From: Lytechinus pictus
Lineage: Eukaryota; Echinodermata; Echinoidea; Temnopleuroida; Toxopneustidae
DNA length: 64,000 nucleotides
Assembly: GCF_037042905.1 (NCBI RefSeq)
Contig: NC_087249.1
Coordinates: 54,573,401-54,637,400 of the forward strand
Direction of reading: 5' to 3'
In this document: positions 12,601 through 25,276 of the stretch, one piece after another
Numbering within the stretch: position 1 is the stretch's first letter
Layout of the letters: every line of letters begins with the position of its first letter
Translations under genes and position numbers: made by a program
Notes under the pieces: generated by a model
The model's database searches: none
Seen by the model: the letters and a program-made list of their open reading frames with translations, nothing else
Told to the model about the DNA's origin: nothing

Positions 12601-14123
12601 AAAAACACTGGTTTATCATAACCCTTTTAAAAATGAAAGCCTTAAACAGTCACTGGTGAGTAGCTCCGTGGTTATATTCTGTCATAAACTCCCTTTTAGA
12701 ATTAGCGTAGAAGTCAAATTTGACCTTTGCTAACCTCTACGGGGCAATGACCTCAAGGTCAACGACTTTGAAATATCAGCATATTGATGTTTTGTATCGA
12801 TAGTTCTTGATTCGCATGTTCGTGTTAAAATATTTGTCATATCAACTCTTATGTGCCTGAAAATTCAAGAGATAAATGCTACAGGCTTTGAGTTTTGAAA
12901 TTTGAAGACCTCTAAAGATGATTGTCCTTAAAATGTAAAAATGTTGGTACTCGGCATCACTGATAATTGAGATAATTGACCTTCACTTTTCTCAGCAGTC
13001 AAATGCTGAGATCTGCGACTTTACCCAAATGATCTGTTGAAAAATAACAAAACTGTATCATGTGTATGCGATAGCCTTGTTTTTTATGAACCAATGATGC
13101 TAAGTACTATCATTCTCATACTTTGAGGTCATTGACCTCTGAAAATGACCTCTAAAGGCTCTCAGATGTCAAGGGTTAAAACCTGCAATACTCAGCAATA
13201 TCCTCTTAATTATTCTGACTATTTGAAAATTTATCTTTTGTGCCCATCGTCTACATGTAGGCCCTACAAATCAATGTCAGATATTTGATTAGACAATGTT
13301 AAACCTGGACTATTGCACAACCTTCTTTTTGTAGTCATCAGGGGCCCGTTTCATAAAGAGTTACAACTGCTGTACTTTGCCACGATGGCAACTACCATGG
13401 TTACCTTGATTTTGATTGGCTGCTGAGCCATGTTACAATGGTAACTGACACAATGGTAAAGTTGCATGAGGTTAGAGCATTGGGTAGGTTTGACATGATA
13501 CGTGAAATGCCTCAATTAAAATTTTGCTGTTATAATCTATGTATACTCCCCGACAGATATGGAAGTTTTCCTATCTAGATTGTAACTTGGTGTAGTTGCT
13601 CTTTAGAACGGAGATGCAGCTTACAATGATGCTGGATGACACTGCCCTTCTCTTCCCATAACTTGCACTTTAATAGTCATAATGGTGACTCTGTCAGAGG
13701 TTGAACAGAATTCTCGCTACCCCAAATAGGAACAAAAATCTCATAATGCGCGAGACGAGATAATTTTCACTCCGTCGGGTCGTCATCACCACTCCGGTTA
13801 AGAGTCATGCTCGCACGGGGTTCGCAATTCTGAGTTTTCCACCACGCTGAAATCGATGCCAATCAGCGTAATATGTACAGATTATAATACTTTTTATTTA
13901 ATTTGGTCAGTTTTGATTCCATTTGAATTATGAATAAAAATAAAAAATATATTTCACGTGAAAATAATTTTTATTCATGTTTTTATTTGGTTATAAAAAA
14001 TTAAACAAAAAATGAATATCTTAAAACTTTGCATTTAGCGACCGGCCTGACACCACGATCGTATTCGACTAGACGCTAAATATATACAGCATTCATTCCG
14101 TTCAATTTTTAGTCGACCACAAA

Positions 14124-14483
14124 ATGGATAAAAAATCAGTTTCGGAACTTAAACAAATCTTAACTGACAGAGGAATACCTTGCAATGGAAAGCGTCGGGC
14201 AGAATTAGTGACTTTAGCAGAAAAGGCCGTTAAACTGTATCGTGAAAGAGAGGGTTGTGATCACGAACTTTCCGAGCGAAAGCGACGTTGTGTTGTAGTG
14301 CATGACGGCACTGTTGATCTGAATGGCAAAACAGTGCATTGGACTTCCGAACAGGAAGTTGTAATACCGAAAAAGCTATCCCATAATGCAATGCGCGTTA
14401 CAGGGATTTTCCCGGATCTCGGCGAAATCGCTATTTGGGTGTGTGTATTTGAGTTTTGTCAGACGTGTATCAATCAGATATGA
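14124..14483 (+). CDS. Orphan SAP-domain ORF, transposon-associated, probably a fragment
   Basis: MDKKSVSELKQILTDRGIPC followed by NGKRRAELVTLAEKAVKL is a good SAP motif (DNA-binding, about residues 5-37), preceded by a favourable start context (cacaaaATGG). The remaining residues, through KTVHWTSEQEVVIPKK and GIFPDLGEIAIW, are unrecognised. SAP domains of this type often begin larger mobile-element proteins, including some with YqaJ-like exonucleases; that link is an inference. The frame may end at a donor (gtgtgt, about 14439) or simply run into a SINE. A 12-bp inverted pair, aattctcgctac at 13709 and gtagcgagaatt at 14615, could bound the insertion. Likely dead or an N-terminal exon. Confidence 0.45.
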   Translation: MDKKSVSELKQILTDRGIPCNGKRRAELVTLAEKAVKLYREREGCDHELSERKRRCVVVHDGTVDLNGKTVHWTSEQEVVIPKKLSHNAMRVTGIFPDLGEIAIWVCVFEFCQTCINQI

Positions 14484-14489
14484 TTATTT

Positions 14490-14616
14490 ACGTCTGGGAC
14501 CGACCTTTAACGTCACCATCCGAAAGACGTGACCAGGGCTCGAACCTCGAACCTCTACATCAATTTGTAACTTCCCCGCATAGCTTGGATTACAGGCGCA
14601 CGCCACAACGCCCAGT
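14490..14616 (-). mobile_element. SINE with Alu/7SL-like head and tRNA-like B box
   Basis: On the minus strand the head reads GGGCGTTGTGGCGTGCGCCT then GTAATCC-AAGCTA, strikingly like the 7SL/Alu 5' domain including its A box. It is followed by a tRNA-type B box GGTTCGAGCCC (14536-14546). The tail continues cgtctttcggatggtgacgt, a motif that recalls other metazoan SINE tails (from memory). Confidence 0.55.
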
Positions 14617-14679
14617 AGCGAGAATTAGAAATATGTTTCCTAGATTTTAGTTTTTTTAACTAGTTTGGTATCATAGAAT

Positions 14680-15620
14680 GGATGGACGGTATCTTCGCTT
14701 TGCTAAGAGCTCTGTGGTGCTAGCTACTGATCTGCATAAGATGGGTTATACTTGACAGGACATACAGACTTCACTTTTTTTTTGGCCTTAGATAGTGTGT
14801 GATATTCCCACTTATTGTCTAGAGATAGGTCCAAGACGGGACATGCATACCCTGTAGCAGAGTACTGGCTTCCAGGAGGAGTTTGTCAGTTCCTGACAAG
14901 GTAGTTATGGATCCTCACTTTCCCCCTTCATCTTAATGTGACTGATCATTAGTGACACCAAGATAAATTGCATGGTCGCAGTTCTATAAGGGAATTCCAA
15001 CCATAGGTTGTTTTGAGTTTCCTTCAAGCATGAGGATTGCGGGGATAAAACAAGCTAACCTTTAATTGTCTTGGTTGGGTTAGAAGAAGACGGGACTCGA
15101 GCGAGAACACTACCTTGACAGAGTCAATTCTTTTGAATTCTTTACAGCTGGTCTTCCTGTTGAGCTCCATCAAGAGATATCTGTTTTCTAGTAGAAGTTT
15201 GATAAGTTTGGTCAGATGAATGTCGAATCAATGTGTTGTACCAATATATGAGTAGACCACAGTGTCAGATGCAGTTGTTAATTCAACAAAATGTTCTACA
15301 CCCGTTTAACTGTCCTCAGTTAACTGAGTCTGGTTGAAAACCTAGCCTGTATATTATTTCCCAAGTTAAAAACCAGCCTGGTTAGGAATAGGATGCTGTT
15401 CTTTAATAATATTGGACCATCTTTTGTTCAGGATGAGATGCTTAAGTAGCTTGTAGAGATATCATAGTAGGGGGATCGGCCTGAAGCTTTTAGGCACATT
15501 TGGATCTTGCCCAGGTTTGAGGATAGCAATTACTCTACCCTTCCTCCAAATTTCTGGAAAATGTGACTGTATAGCAAAGCGTGCTGCAAAGCGATTGGTA
15601 CCATGGAAGATATTCACTTT
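14680..15620 (-). pseudogene. Decayed LINE reverse transcriptase
   Basis: The minus strand from about 15600 reads EIWRKGRVIAILKPGQDP then NVPKSFRPIPLL, the first reverse-transcriptase block of jockey/CR1-type LINEs, followed by a stop. Further on are QAGF, QGSVLA-like and YACPVL-like remnants in shifting frames, with many stops and frameshifts. There is no intact product. It sits in the core of the hAT composite. Confidence 0.65.
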
Positions 15621-17264
15621 GCTGTGGCTTGTACCGGGTTGCTCTATTCAGCAGAAACTGGTTTTAGTAAACTAGTTAAGTTTCATATTTTAAATCCAGT
15701 GACCTTTGAAGCCCTCAGGGTTAAAGGTCACAACTTTTAATACTCATCTGGCTATTTTCTCATGAATATAAAAGGACCTTACAAGTTAAAATTAACTATT
15801 CTCACAAACTAACAATGTTTATAACGAACTTATGATGCAAAACATCAATTTTTATGATATTTCGACGTCAATAATCATTTAGGTCATTGCCTCTAGAGTT
15901 CAGCAGACATCAAATCTGACTTACATCCTAATTTTTTAAATGAAACCTATGATGAAATATAACATGGGTGAAAGTTAAATGCTTTAATCATAATTATAGT
16001 GTTATGATCAGACCAGCGTTTGTACTTCTACGATTAATCATTTTCGATCACTTTGGATATATATATATGCAAATTAGACGCCTTTCCACCACTTGGGTTT
16101 TTCGGGACTTTTGCTTTGTGTATGTCATTTTAGAGACTTCATGGAAATGCACTGTGTTGAAATAAATAGTATTGCAATTTTTTTACATGATAGGCATATT
16201 TAAGCCTATCATAAAACAGTGAGCAATGAGCATCAATACTCCACAATATTAAAGACATTGACCTTTTCTAGCTCTACAGTGTCAAAGGTCAAATCTTAAA
16301 ACCCACAAACTTCATTCTAGAATATCAGGATACCCTGAAAGTCAATATTGATTTTTTTTTTTCGTTATAACCATATTTATCATGAACTAAATGATGCAAA
16401 TCATCAATTTTTCTAATATTTTGAGGTCATTGACCTAAAGGTCATTGACCTCTAGAGGTCATCAGAGGTCAAATCTGACTTGCATTCTAATTTTAGAATG
16501 AAGCCTATGGTAAGATATAACACTGGTGAACTTTTGATGCTTTAATCATTATTTGTAAAGGTGCTATGATCAGACTAGTGTTTGTACTACTATTTATAAT
16601 CATGAAAAGTTCTCACGATGGCCGCCATTTTGGATTTATGCAAATTAGACGTCTTTCCACCACTTTGATTTTTCTGGACTTTTAGTATGTCATTTTGGGG
16701 ACTTCATGGAAATGCATTGTGGTGAAAAAAATTCTGTTGCAATTTGTTTGATGTCAAACCTTATTTTTCCTGGACTACTAGGGGGATAAAAAAATAGGAG
16801 AAAAACAATAGTATATTTCACAGAGCTGTCCGAACATGGTATGTCCGATCAGTCTACGCGGGTCAAACAAAACTAAAGCACGCTATTAGGTATCATGCAT
16901 GTTGCAAAGCATGCACATGCACACTATGATGGTTTTAATGCAATTGTCGCCCATTTACCGGACATTTGCGAATGCAGATTAGTTCTCAAAATGTTTGTTT
17001 CAAGTGTGATTCAGAGCTTTGTGTTCAAATTTCACGAAACATTTTTTCATCAAAATGGACGTTTTCTTAAAATTTTGGAAGGTGGGCCTCGAAAGAAATC
17101 TGAGAGTCAAAGTGGTCCTCGAGTAAAAAAAGGTTGACAAACGCTGGTCTACACCCTCTTAGTCTACAATCCTACAGTCCTTAGAATTCTTTTGGTATCA
17201 TCCTACATGGTCTAGTCCTAGTTCATCTACAACTAGTTCTGTTATTTAACCATTTGGTCTATTA

Positions 17265-17650
17265 AAGGTAAAGAACAGTAGTTGCAGCAAACAATTATTT
17301 GATGAAAAAGTCTTTCAAATCATGGTTAATTGTCAAAATATAATCATACATGTACATCTAGATCTGTAAACTTATCTTTGTAAAATCATGAAATCTTAGC
17401 TAAAAATCGATAATTCTGATGATCACCAACACAGAAAAGCATATGTGGGACAATGTATGAATATTGCTTTGAAAAATAACCAACATCTGATGGAATTCTG
17501 TGCTTATTTTCCTCATTCCTCATCAATTACACATTTTTTTCTAGAGCTATTTGGCACATTTTTTATTTATACATACAAACACTGGTGGTAATTTCCTTGG
17601 ATTCTGTTCGAACTAATTTTTAGATTGTTACCACAACTGGTATTTATCTT
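17265..17650. mobile_element. MITE, TA-flanked (aaggtaaagaacagta)
   Basis: AAGGTAAAGAACAGT and the inverse ACTGGTATTTATCTT end the element, each with TA outside. The inverted match is imperfect; length is 386 bp. Confidence 0.45.
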
Positions 17651-18009
17651 TAAACACTACCTTACAATGTGGTTAAATTAACTGTATATGAACTAAATTT
17701 CCATTTGACAAAGTAAGACTAAGAAATAATAAGTAGACAAAGTGAAAATTGGACCAACTGGGCATTACTCATTCTTGATGCCATGTACATATGACCAAAA
17801 GACCCTTTTCTATGCGCTGGCAACTTTATGCTCATTATCATTATTTCAGAAATTTTCCCATATAAATCGGCTGGTATTTAGCCAAAAATGTACTGTTGTC
17901 TTCTACTGTCAAGAACTTACTGATATTCCTCTGTTTCATTTTGTCTTGTGTGTTATTAATTCTTGTATTTTGCACTGATCAGTTGATATCAATATCAGTA
18001 TGTTTGTTC

Positions 18010-18710
18010 CCTATATTTGAATGAAAAAAGGCCCGCTACCTATCCTACTATAACATGCCACACTCGTGCTCGCACGCCTACTATTGATTGCTTTGTGCTT
18101 GCATTGTTTCCTACCCTCGCCTGCTTCGTGCATGACTGCGCACATTCGGAATTACAATCATTGTTACGCCGTTTTGCATTGTATTGCGCATCGCATGTAC
18201 GCCGTAATTAGCACTATTGTGTGCAGTGCGAACTCTGCTTTCTGACAGATCAACTTACTCACGCGGTTTACATTCAACTTTTTCGAGTATTTCTACATTT
18301 TTTACAAGATATGGCTCCGCCTCCGAGAGAGAAGAGACCTAGGTTTTTTTATCCATACAAAACACTCCACAAAATGGAACTACTTGATACAACTCATGTT
18401 TTAGCGGTAAAGATAATAACCAATTCATGTAATGAGGACACCATTATAAGGGGTATGAAATTTCCTACAACTTTACTACACAATATTTTGTGGATAAACT
18501 AATCGTTACAGAGTTACAAGCAATTGTAATCATGACTATTGAAAGGAGTGAATACGACTCGCGATCCCAAAATCAATGTGGCACAGGGGGGTTTTGTGGC
18601 TGGCACAGGGGAATGGGGATTAGCATCGGATTAGCACTGTGGCGTTGGGTTAGTAGTGTGTATGGCGTGTTAAGAGTTAAGATAACCAAGAACAATATTC
18701 TGAAATAATC
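18010..18710. other. Unexplained higher-GC segment in intron 2
   Basis: About 700 bp richer in CpG than its surroundings, with several short plus-strand frames (up to 93 codons) and a G-rich patch at 18580-18660. No domain, terminal repeats or splice signals that fit a neighbour were recognised. It could be a fragment of an old retroelement. 18720-20540 after it is AT-rich with nothing recognised. Confidence 0.4.
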
Positions 18711-20544
18711 CATCAAGGACATGGGGCATGGTCTAAACTTGAATTACTATACTGTTAGAAAAAGCAGGAACTGTAAAATGAAAATTACTTATAGGTGTAT
18801 ATTCAACCACCTTCTAACCAGATTCTGGATTTACTTAGTAATCAAGTGTTTGATGAGCTGCAAAGTAATCAAAATAAAACAGGATTCTGTCAAGTGCATA
18901 ATGGCAAATGAAGGGTGAAATTTGTTTCCACAATCCTCTGTCTAAATGGCTGGTGTATACGGTAACCCTTGGATTAGATAATCAGAATGCTGGAACATTC
19001 ATTACCAGGGTGTGAAATATCTCGCCCTCCAAAATACAAGCTGTGCTCTTTGCGATTCAGACCTGATATCCCAATCAAATATTGATTATATTCCCACACT
19101 CATAGGGTATAGACTGACTTTTACACCCAGCTTTTCTGAGAAAATCTTGTTTTGTATTCTGTCAAATTGGCTAATTTGAAAATCGGTCATCTCCGACTTT
19201 CATCAGGATTTCATCCTGTAAAGTTGCTGTTTCTTGAGTTTCTTCTGCTTTGCAATTTTGTGCCGGAGTATGAAATAAGGACTATAGATCTATCGAGAGA
19301 TGCCTTAAGAGAAATAAAATATAATGATATACTTTTAGCAATGGATATCTGTTAACCGGGTGCTGTTTTGTCTGCCTATTAGAATTGGTAGAATTGGCAG
19401 TGCAGTTTCATTATTATAAATTAATCATTCAGAAATAAATCAAATTAACATAGATACATGTTTCTTCATTTCTCTGAAATATCTTTCACACTTTTGATGA
19501 TGTGCAAGAAATAATTTCAGGAGTGATGAAAGGTGTTGTGACCGAGAAACTGGCAATATCCTTCCAAATAAGTTAATTGTAATAATGTTAACTATAATAT
19601 CATCCGCAACAACAATAGAATACTAATAAGGATATCGATAATACTAGTAAAAAAATTATGAAATCTTTAAATTACCATTTTCCCTTAATTTTCTGTTGAC
19701 TTCTTTAGAAAATATCAAACTCTCATTAGATGGGTGCACACATTTTTTTAGCTTGTGCCACAGGACGGAAAGGTTCATTGCTGTTATGCTTTGTCGAATG
19801 ACGTACCAATGTCGGGTTAAATATATACCTATTCTGGAAAGCGGTTTGTAGAAGGGTAATTCTTTATTGCCTGCATTAACATGTTTCTTTCTTGACTCAT
19901 TTATGTTTTGCATTTTGCTATTACTAATTTTTAAAATTGAAATTTGCTGATTAGTTAACATAGTGACTTGGCATTTATAGTTTATCATCTTTTTCAGTCA
20001 GGGGGGTGTCAATGCTCAAAGTTCTGAAGAAAAAAAAACTATTCCTGAGAGCAGAGTGAAGCAAAGAACTTGAAATTGTGACAATTGCTTTAGCTTGATG
20101 CCAGATGAGCGCATGGCTGTCACCTGCTTCTGTCAAATACTTGCCTATACTTTCGGAAGGATGAGAGGAAAATTAGTGAAATTGTAGCCAATAGCTATTG
20201 ATATAGATTTTACAACACCACCCCCGTACCTCGTGAGAATTCAGGTTGTAAGTTTGGACCTAGATGTAGTCACATTACAAAATATCTAAAGAAAAAAAGA
20301 TTGAGGCAAAGAGACAGGTGAACTAGAATAAAATTGTGAAGGTTTTATTAATTTATATTTATTTCATTCCCACAAAAGAAATAAAAAAGTTAGAATTATA
20401 GTTAGAATTGTTAGAATTACAGAAGGGATGAAATGAAAAGATTATTTTAGTTGTATTAATATGTAAAGAAACACTGAGTAAGTACCGATAGGCATTGACT
20501 TTGCAAAACACACATTTTTTAATATGAAAATGGGAGGATTCACT

Positions 20545-20725
20545 TAAAAGTTCAATTTGAATTCAATTCAATTTCAATTTAATTTTATTGACCATTAAAA
20601 AAACATCAAAATATTTACAAAAATAACATGATACCAACAAACTAATACAAAATATAACAAGTTACAAGTTACTTAATGGACAGGACCCCTAAGAAGCAAA
20701 ACTGCTTATAGCCGGGGCCCTACAA
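20545..20725 (-). mobile_element. LINE 3' end with (aattg)n tail
   Basis: Read on the minus strand, gtaaatattttgatgttt then aatggtcaataaaattaaat ends in repeats of aattg/aattc. This is the usual 3' tail of CR1/L2-like retrotransposons. The body of the element is missing or unrecognisable. A (ca)n run lies at 20766-20785, and 20800-21890 shows nothing more. Confidence 0.5.
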
Positions 20726-21904
20726 ATACACAAATATCATAACCGGTAAAAAAAGGTTATAAATAAACACACACACACACCCACACATCATCACACAATG
20801 CAAAAATACAGAAGATAGAATAGAAAAGAAGATAAGACAAGATAAAAAAAATGATAAACTACAATTACAGGGGAGATTGGAGTTGTTTAAATTAATTGAA
20901 CAAAAATGACTTTGATAGTGACTTAAATCATGAGAGTGTAATATGATGGACCGCAAAGAAGGTAAAGGCCAAAAAATAAACAAATCGAAATCTATATAAG
21001 TGATACAAGGGAGAGAGAAGAAGAGGAAGGTGTGTTGAGATTGGGGAGGACAAGGTATGAAATGACAAGCATATCTATGATCTAAACCAAAAAGAGATAT
21101 CAGATCAATACTATCAGAACATAATTTTAAGCACTATAGAGATGATCACAGCACCCCATCCTTCACTACCTGATGCCTCTTTCGAGACAAACTCTTCCGC
21201 TGAAATCGTGTCATCCCAATAAACGGAATAAAGGTGCCTCGGGGAATTTTTACAAGGAAGGCAAGATTCATATTTAGTGGCTTACTTTCCACGATATCAT
21301 TCACATTTTAAGTTGCATTATTGCATCGGTGCCGGCTTGCTTAGGGGAATATCCCAAGAAAATTAGTTCTTTATGAAATATATGTCTTGACGTCATCACC
21401 AAAATGGATGCATTGTAATAAATGTAGGTCTTTAGCACACATAAAGCCCTCTCCAGACTAAAAAGTATATGCTGAATATTTCACTGCACTACTTTGGGGT
21501 ATTTCGCAAATGCAAATTTTTTTTTCATGGAAATGCAATTAAATCACAAAATGTTGAATTTTCATTATTTTTGTCAAATGGTTGTTTACATGTATAACTC
21601 CCATTGGGCTTGCATAAACTGGTTAAGGAGTGATTATACCTCCTTTTTATTTATTTGTGGTAACTAGCATCTAGACTTTAAAGACTTATCTCTTATTTAT
21701 TACTCACTGCGATAACTTGGATTGGGCTTTGAGCTTGTTAATCTATGGTTTGGATGAGAAGAAGGGTTGCCAGTGCAAAGATGAAACAACATTGGTGATT
21801 ATTGATTATATGTACAGACTGTATGTTCAGGGCTCTTCCTGGTAGCATTTTATCGATTGCCAGTTTCTGCATCAACAGAGGTTTACATTTTTTCTACACC
21901 TTAT

Positions 21905-22032
21905 AACCCCCCCCCCCACTCTCTCCCTTTCCCCCTCCCATTCCCTCCTCCTCTTCTCCTTCCTTCTCTTCTCCTCTCCCCTTCTCCCCCTCCCCTGCTT
22001 TACCCCTTCTCCTCTTTTCCTTTTCCTCCCCT
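21905..22032. repeat. C/T-rich tract
   Basis: About 130 bp of C and T, beginning with a C run of about 11. A second such tract is at 23940-24065. The Pro/Leu/Ser frames here are shadows. Confidence 0.8.
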
Positions 22033-22446
22033 GACGAAAATGTGACTTTTTACAGTCAGACCGCAGGTCCCTATGCTAATGACCAAAAAGGCCAGATTCA
22101 TCCAAATCATCTCGTGGCTGAATCCTCCTTGCAAAATCTCGTGACTCGTGAGATTTTCTTTCTCTAAGAATTTACCTGATTTAATCTCAAGTTAAATGAA
22201 ATATTATTGCACCATCAGATAGAGTAAATGTTATTCTCTCATATTGGTCATTTATTTTGTATACAGTATTTTGTTAAATAAGTAAATTTCTGGCCTGAAA
22301 ATGTGTCCCAAAACTGAATTTTCTTCCTCTGTTTTCTTTTGCAAATTGTGCAATACTTTTTATTTTGAGCCTCAATGATATATATATCACCATAGAGCTG
22401 AACTTCTGTACTTTCTCACAATGCCACTCTTGATATGCGGCACCTT

Positions 22447-22740
22447 TTAATCTGGTCAAGATCACACTTTTCCCACCAAGGTACAAGACGAGATTTCTGA
22501 AATTTTGTACTTGCATGAAATCCAGAGTTCTGATTGGCTGGATAAGGTTCACAGAACAACAGGCGCGGGTAATTTGAGGAGATTACCACATGGGAAGTGT
22601 GACCTTCCCATGAATCCAGGCACTGGAACCGTTGGAACTTGCCAGTGTGTGGTCTCTTTGACCAATCAGAGTGCAGTATTCTTGTTTTCAAGCTGCTTTA
22701 TGTACTTGGCCAATGAAAAGTGTGATCTTGACCTGATTAA
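22447..22740. mobile_element. 0.29-kb MITE (ttaatctggtcaagatcaca)
   Basis: TTAATCTGGTCAAGATCACA at the left and its near-perfect inverse at the right (22715-22740) form a TIR of about 26 bp. The interior has overlapping frames on both strands that are shadows. Confidence 0.7.
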
Positions 22741-23335
22741 ACTAATTCTTATTTTGAAACCTATACCATTTTAAAGCATACATATTCAGCTTTATCATGA
22801 TTTAAAAATCATTTGGGCTCAAACAAAAATAAAGTGGGAAAATAGCATCTTTTGTCAGGTGAAAATAATTATTTTGTAGCATATTTTAGATCAATTTTTC
22901 ACCTATATTACAAAATCTTTGAATAAATTCAAACACATGACCTGAAAGAATGATTCTTCTTCTTTACAATGATACCAAAATCATGAAATTCGATGCACAA
23001 TTAGAGCAGCAATGACCGAATGAAAAGAGGTGTTTTTGTTCGCATCAAGCTCATTAGATATGCAAAACATCTAAAGTCATGAATATCACTTGGATGAAAG
23101 AAGCCACTTTCTTGGGACCTGCCGTCTGACTGTTTAGGACTTTGAGAATTTAGAATAATGTAAAAGATATTAAACAGTTCAAATGTCTTATAGTCTCACG
23201 TTTTAAGGGAATAATTTGTTGTGTTGGTTTAATCATAAGCCAATTAATCTAGATGTCCCCTCATAATCACACAATACCAATTAATATCCTGTCTGGCTTC
23301 TTGTGTCGGCTGGGATTCAACTCTGTTTCGAGTTA

Positions 23336-23798
23336 GAGGCTGTTCTCACTCAGTTCCTTAAACTAGTTTAGTGGAAACTAGTTTAGTGGAAACTAGTTTA
23401 ACGCTAAGTGAGAACGGTCGAAGCGCTCTTGGAAGCGCTCTTCCAAACCAGTTTGGAAGACCACCTCGCGATGTAGTTTTCAAGATCGCTTCGCATCGGA
23501 AAAGTGGTTTTAGCGTAAGTGAGGACACAACCGTTCTTCGGGAAGCGATCTTCGCACATTTTGAGCGCGCTACTCCACACGACAGGCGTAGAATGCCTAT
23601 GCTGCGGTTTCGAATTTCGCGCGAAACGTGTCTCCCCACTGAGAGCGTTTCCATAGCAACAAGAGCGCTATACGTGAAGTGATTTTGAAAACCACTTTCG
23701 TGTGATCAAGTGAGAACGCTAGCAAAGCGATCTTCCAAACTGGCTTTCTGAACCGGTTCCCAGTAAACTAGTTTTAGGAACGTAGTGAGAACAGCCTC
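23336..23798. mobile_element. PIF/Harbinger-like MITE
   Basis: GAGGCTGTTCTCACTCAGTT and the inverse AACGTAGTGAGAACAGCCTC end the element, and TTA flanks both sides, the trinucleotide target typical of PIF/Harbinger. The 463 bp are GC-rich with repeated ctagttta and gaagcgctctt units. The 98- and 103-codon frames on opposite strands overlap and are not genes. Confidence 0.75.
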
Positions 23799-25276
23799 TT
23801 AGAGTAACTCATTTCTGAGTTACATAAAGTCGAAATTGAGTAATTTTTCATCAGATACCACACCATTCCTTGCCAAATTCAATTTTGACTCCTGCTGGCA
23901 TCACTCTAAGTCACATTTGACTCTGCAGATAATAGAGTCCTCTATCCCCCTCTCCCCCCTCCCTTCCCCATTCCTCCCTCAAATTTAGCTATTTCTTCTC
24001 CTGCTCTACGTAATATAATTATCTTCAACGCTTTAAAACTACTTTCCTTCTTTTTTTACCTCCCTTAATATTTTTCTTTAGTCTTGCCTCTTCTCTACAC
24101 CTTTAACCACATTTTCCATTCATGGGGGCCAACCCTATTTTCAGAACCATCCCTGTTGTGATATCTGATTGGCACACTTTCATGATTTCTCAATTATAAG
24201 GCGATTACAGACACACCGACACAAATAGAGAGTGTTATAGCAGTGCCCCAATTTTTATTCTCTGATTCCATACACCTGTAGACTTATCCACTTAAGTTGT
24301 AAGAGTAAACAAGGAAAGATCTTCTCTCACTCTGTTCATATATACCTTGGAGAATGAGAGATAGATTGATTTTGGTTATAGATTTCAAAGCCCAAGGTTC
24401 ATGGCCATGCATAGTAATGTAGATCAACTTCTTTGGTTTGTGTTTGCTTTGTAGAATAGCCTTGACATTTAGTGCATTGATCAATTTCCAAAGGAATATG
24501 TATAGAGTGTCCCAGAAAAAAAGTGATTCTCAGATATTTCCCAGGATAGACAAATAATTCTTGATATTCCATTCACATCATTAAAATGTTAATGTCTTTA
24601 CCTTTTGTTTTGATATACCTATTAAAAATGAAAATAAAAAGTTCAGACATAAGCAAGGAAGAAAATGTTACCATTAAAAAAAATGATTGCACAGAATGAT
24701 TTTTTTTCATAATTTGATAGGATAAAACAATATTTGTCTCAGTAAAATTCCTTCTATGCTATTTTCCTATGTTGTTGTATCTATAAAGAGAGAGTGAACA
24801 TAAATTCATGCATGATACATTGGACAAATTAATTTGTCCAAATTTGTATTTCATTTATAGATTCATGCTTACATTTTGTTTGCAATTTGCCAAGCACTAG
24901 CAGTTCAGTGAGTATTTGTTATGAAATATTAAAAAAAGAAAGAAAATAATTGTCCTTTATTATGAGTGTCCAAATACAATGGAAACAAATTTTATAATTG
25001 TAAGATCTGTTTATTTAAAACAGGTTTCTGAAACAGCTTTCTTATTTGCAATATGCTCTTTGGTTTTCTTTTATATTTATGGCAATAGAGTGTGGTGACA
25101 GTGGTCTAGACCATGTTCTTTCATTACATTGAGAGAAACATGAGTTGTATCCCAATGACGGAAGGCAATTTCCTTCAGCCAGAAAATCATCAATTATGTG
25201 TTGCACTCAGCAATTTCATCTTGAGGTGAAAATTTGAAAAGATGTGCTTCATCTTGAAGTCAAGGATGACTCATTT

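Larger units (their letters stand above)
9741..17146. mobile_element. 7.4-kb composite hAT-type element with inverted arms
   Basis: The ends CAGCGCTTCCCAAAC and GTTGACAAACGCTG are hAT-like inverted repeats, and the octamer gtctacac flanks both sides exactly (9733-9740 and 17147-17154). The left arm holds several diverged copies of a unit reading tccaggaaaaatagccgatt ... gtggaaagac ... aaaatggccgcc (near 9820, 11410, 12010 and 12480). The right arm holds inverted copies (near 16000-16170 and 16600-16790). Modules of gaggtcaatgacct are scattered through both arms. No hAT transposase frame was seen, so it is non-autonomous or decayed. The core (13700-15620) carries later insertions. Confidence 0.8.

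Noticed and set aside
13709..14626. Separate 0.9-kb element defined by a 12-bp inverted pair
   Set aside because: Twelve matching bases without a clear target duplication are too little; one end abuts the SINE head. Mentioned only as a possibility.
16895..17137. 80-codon plus frame near the end of the hAT composite
   Set aside because: It lies in the element terminus and has no resemblance to a transposase.
23358..23682. 98- and 103-codon frames on opposite strands
   Set aside because: Both are contained in the Harbinger-like MITE and mirror its inverted repeats.
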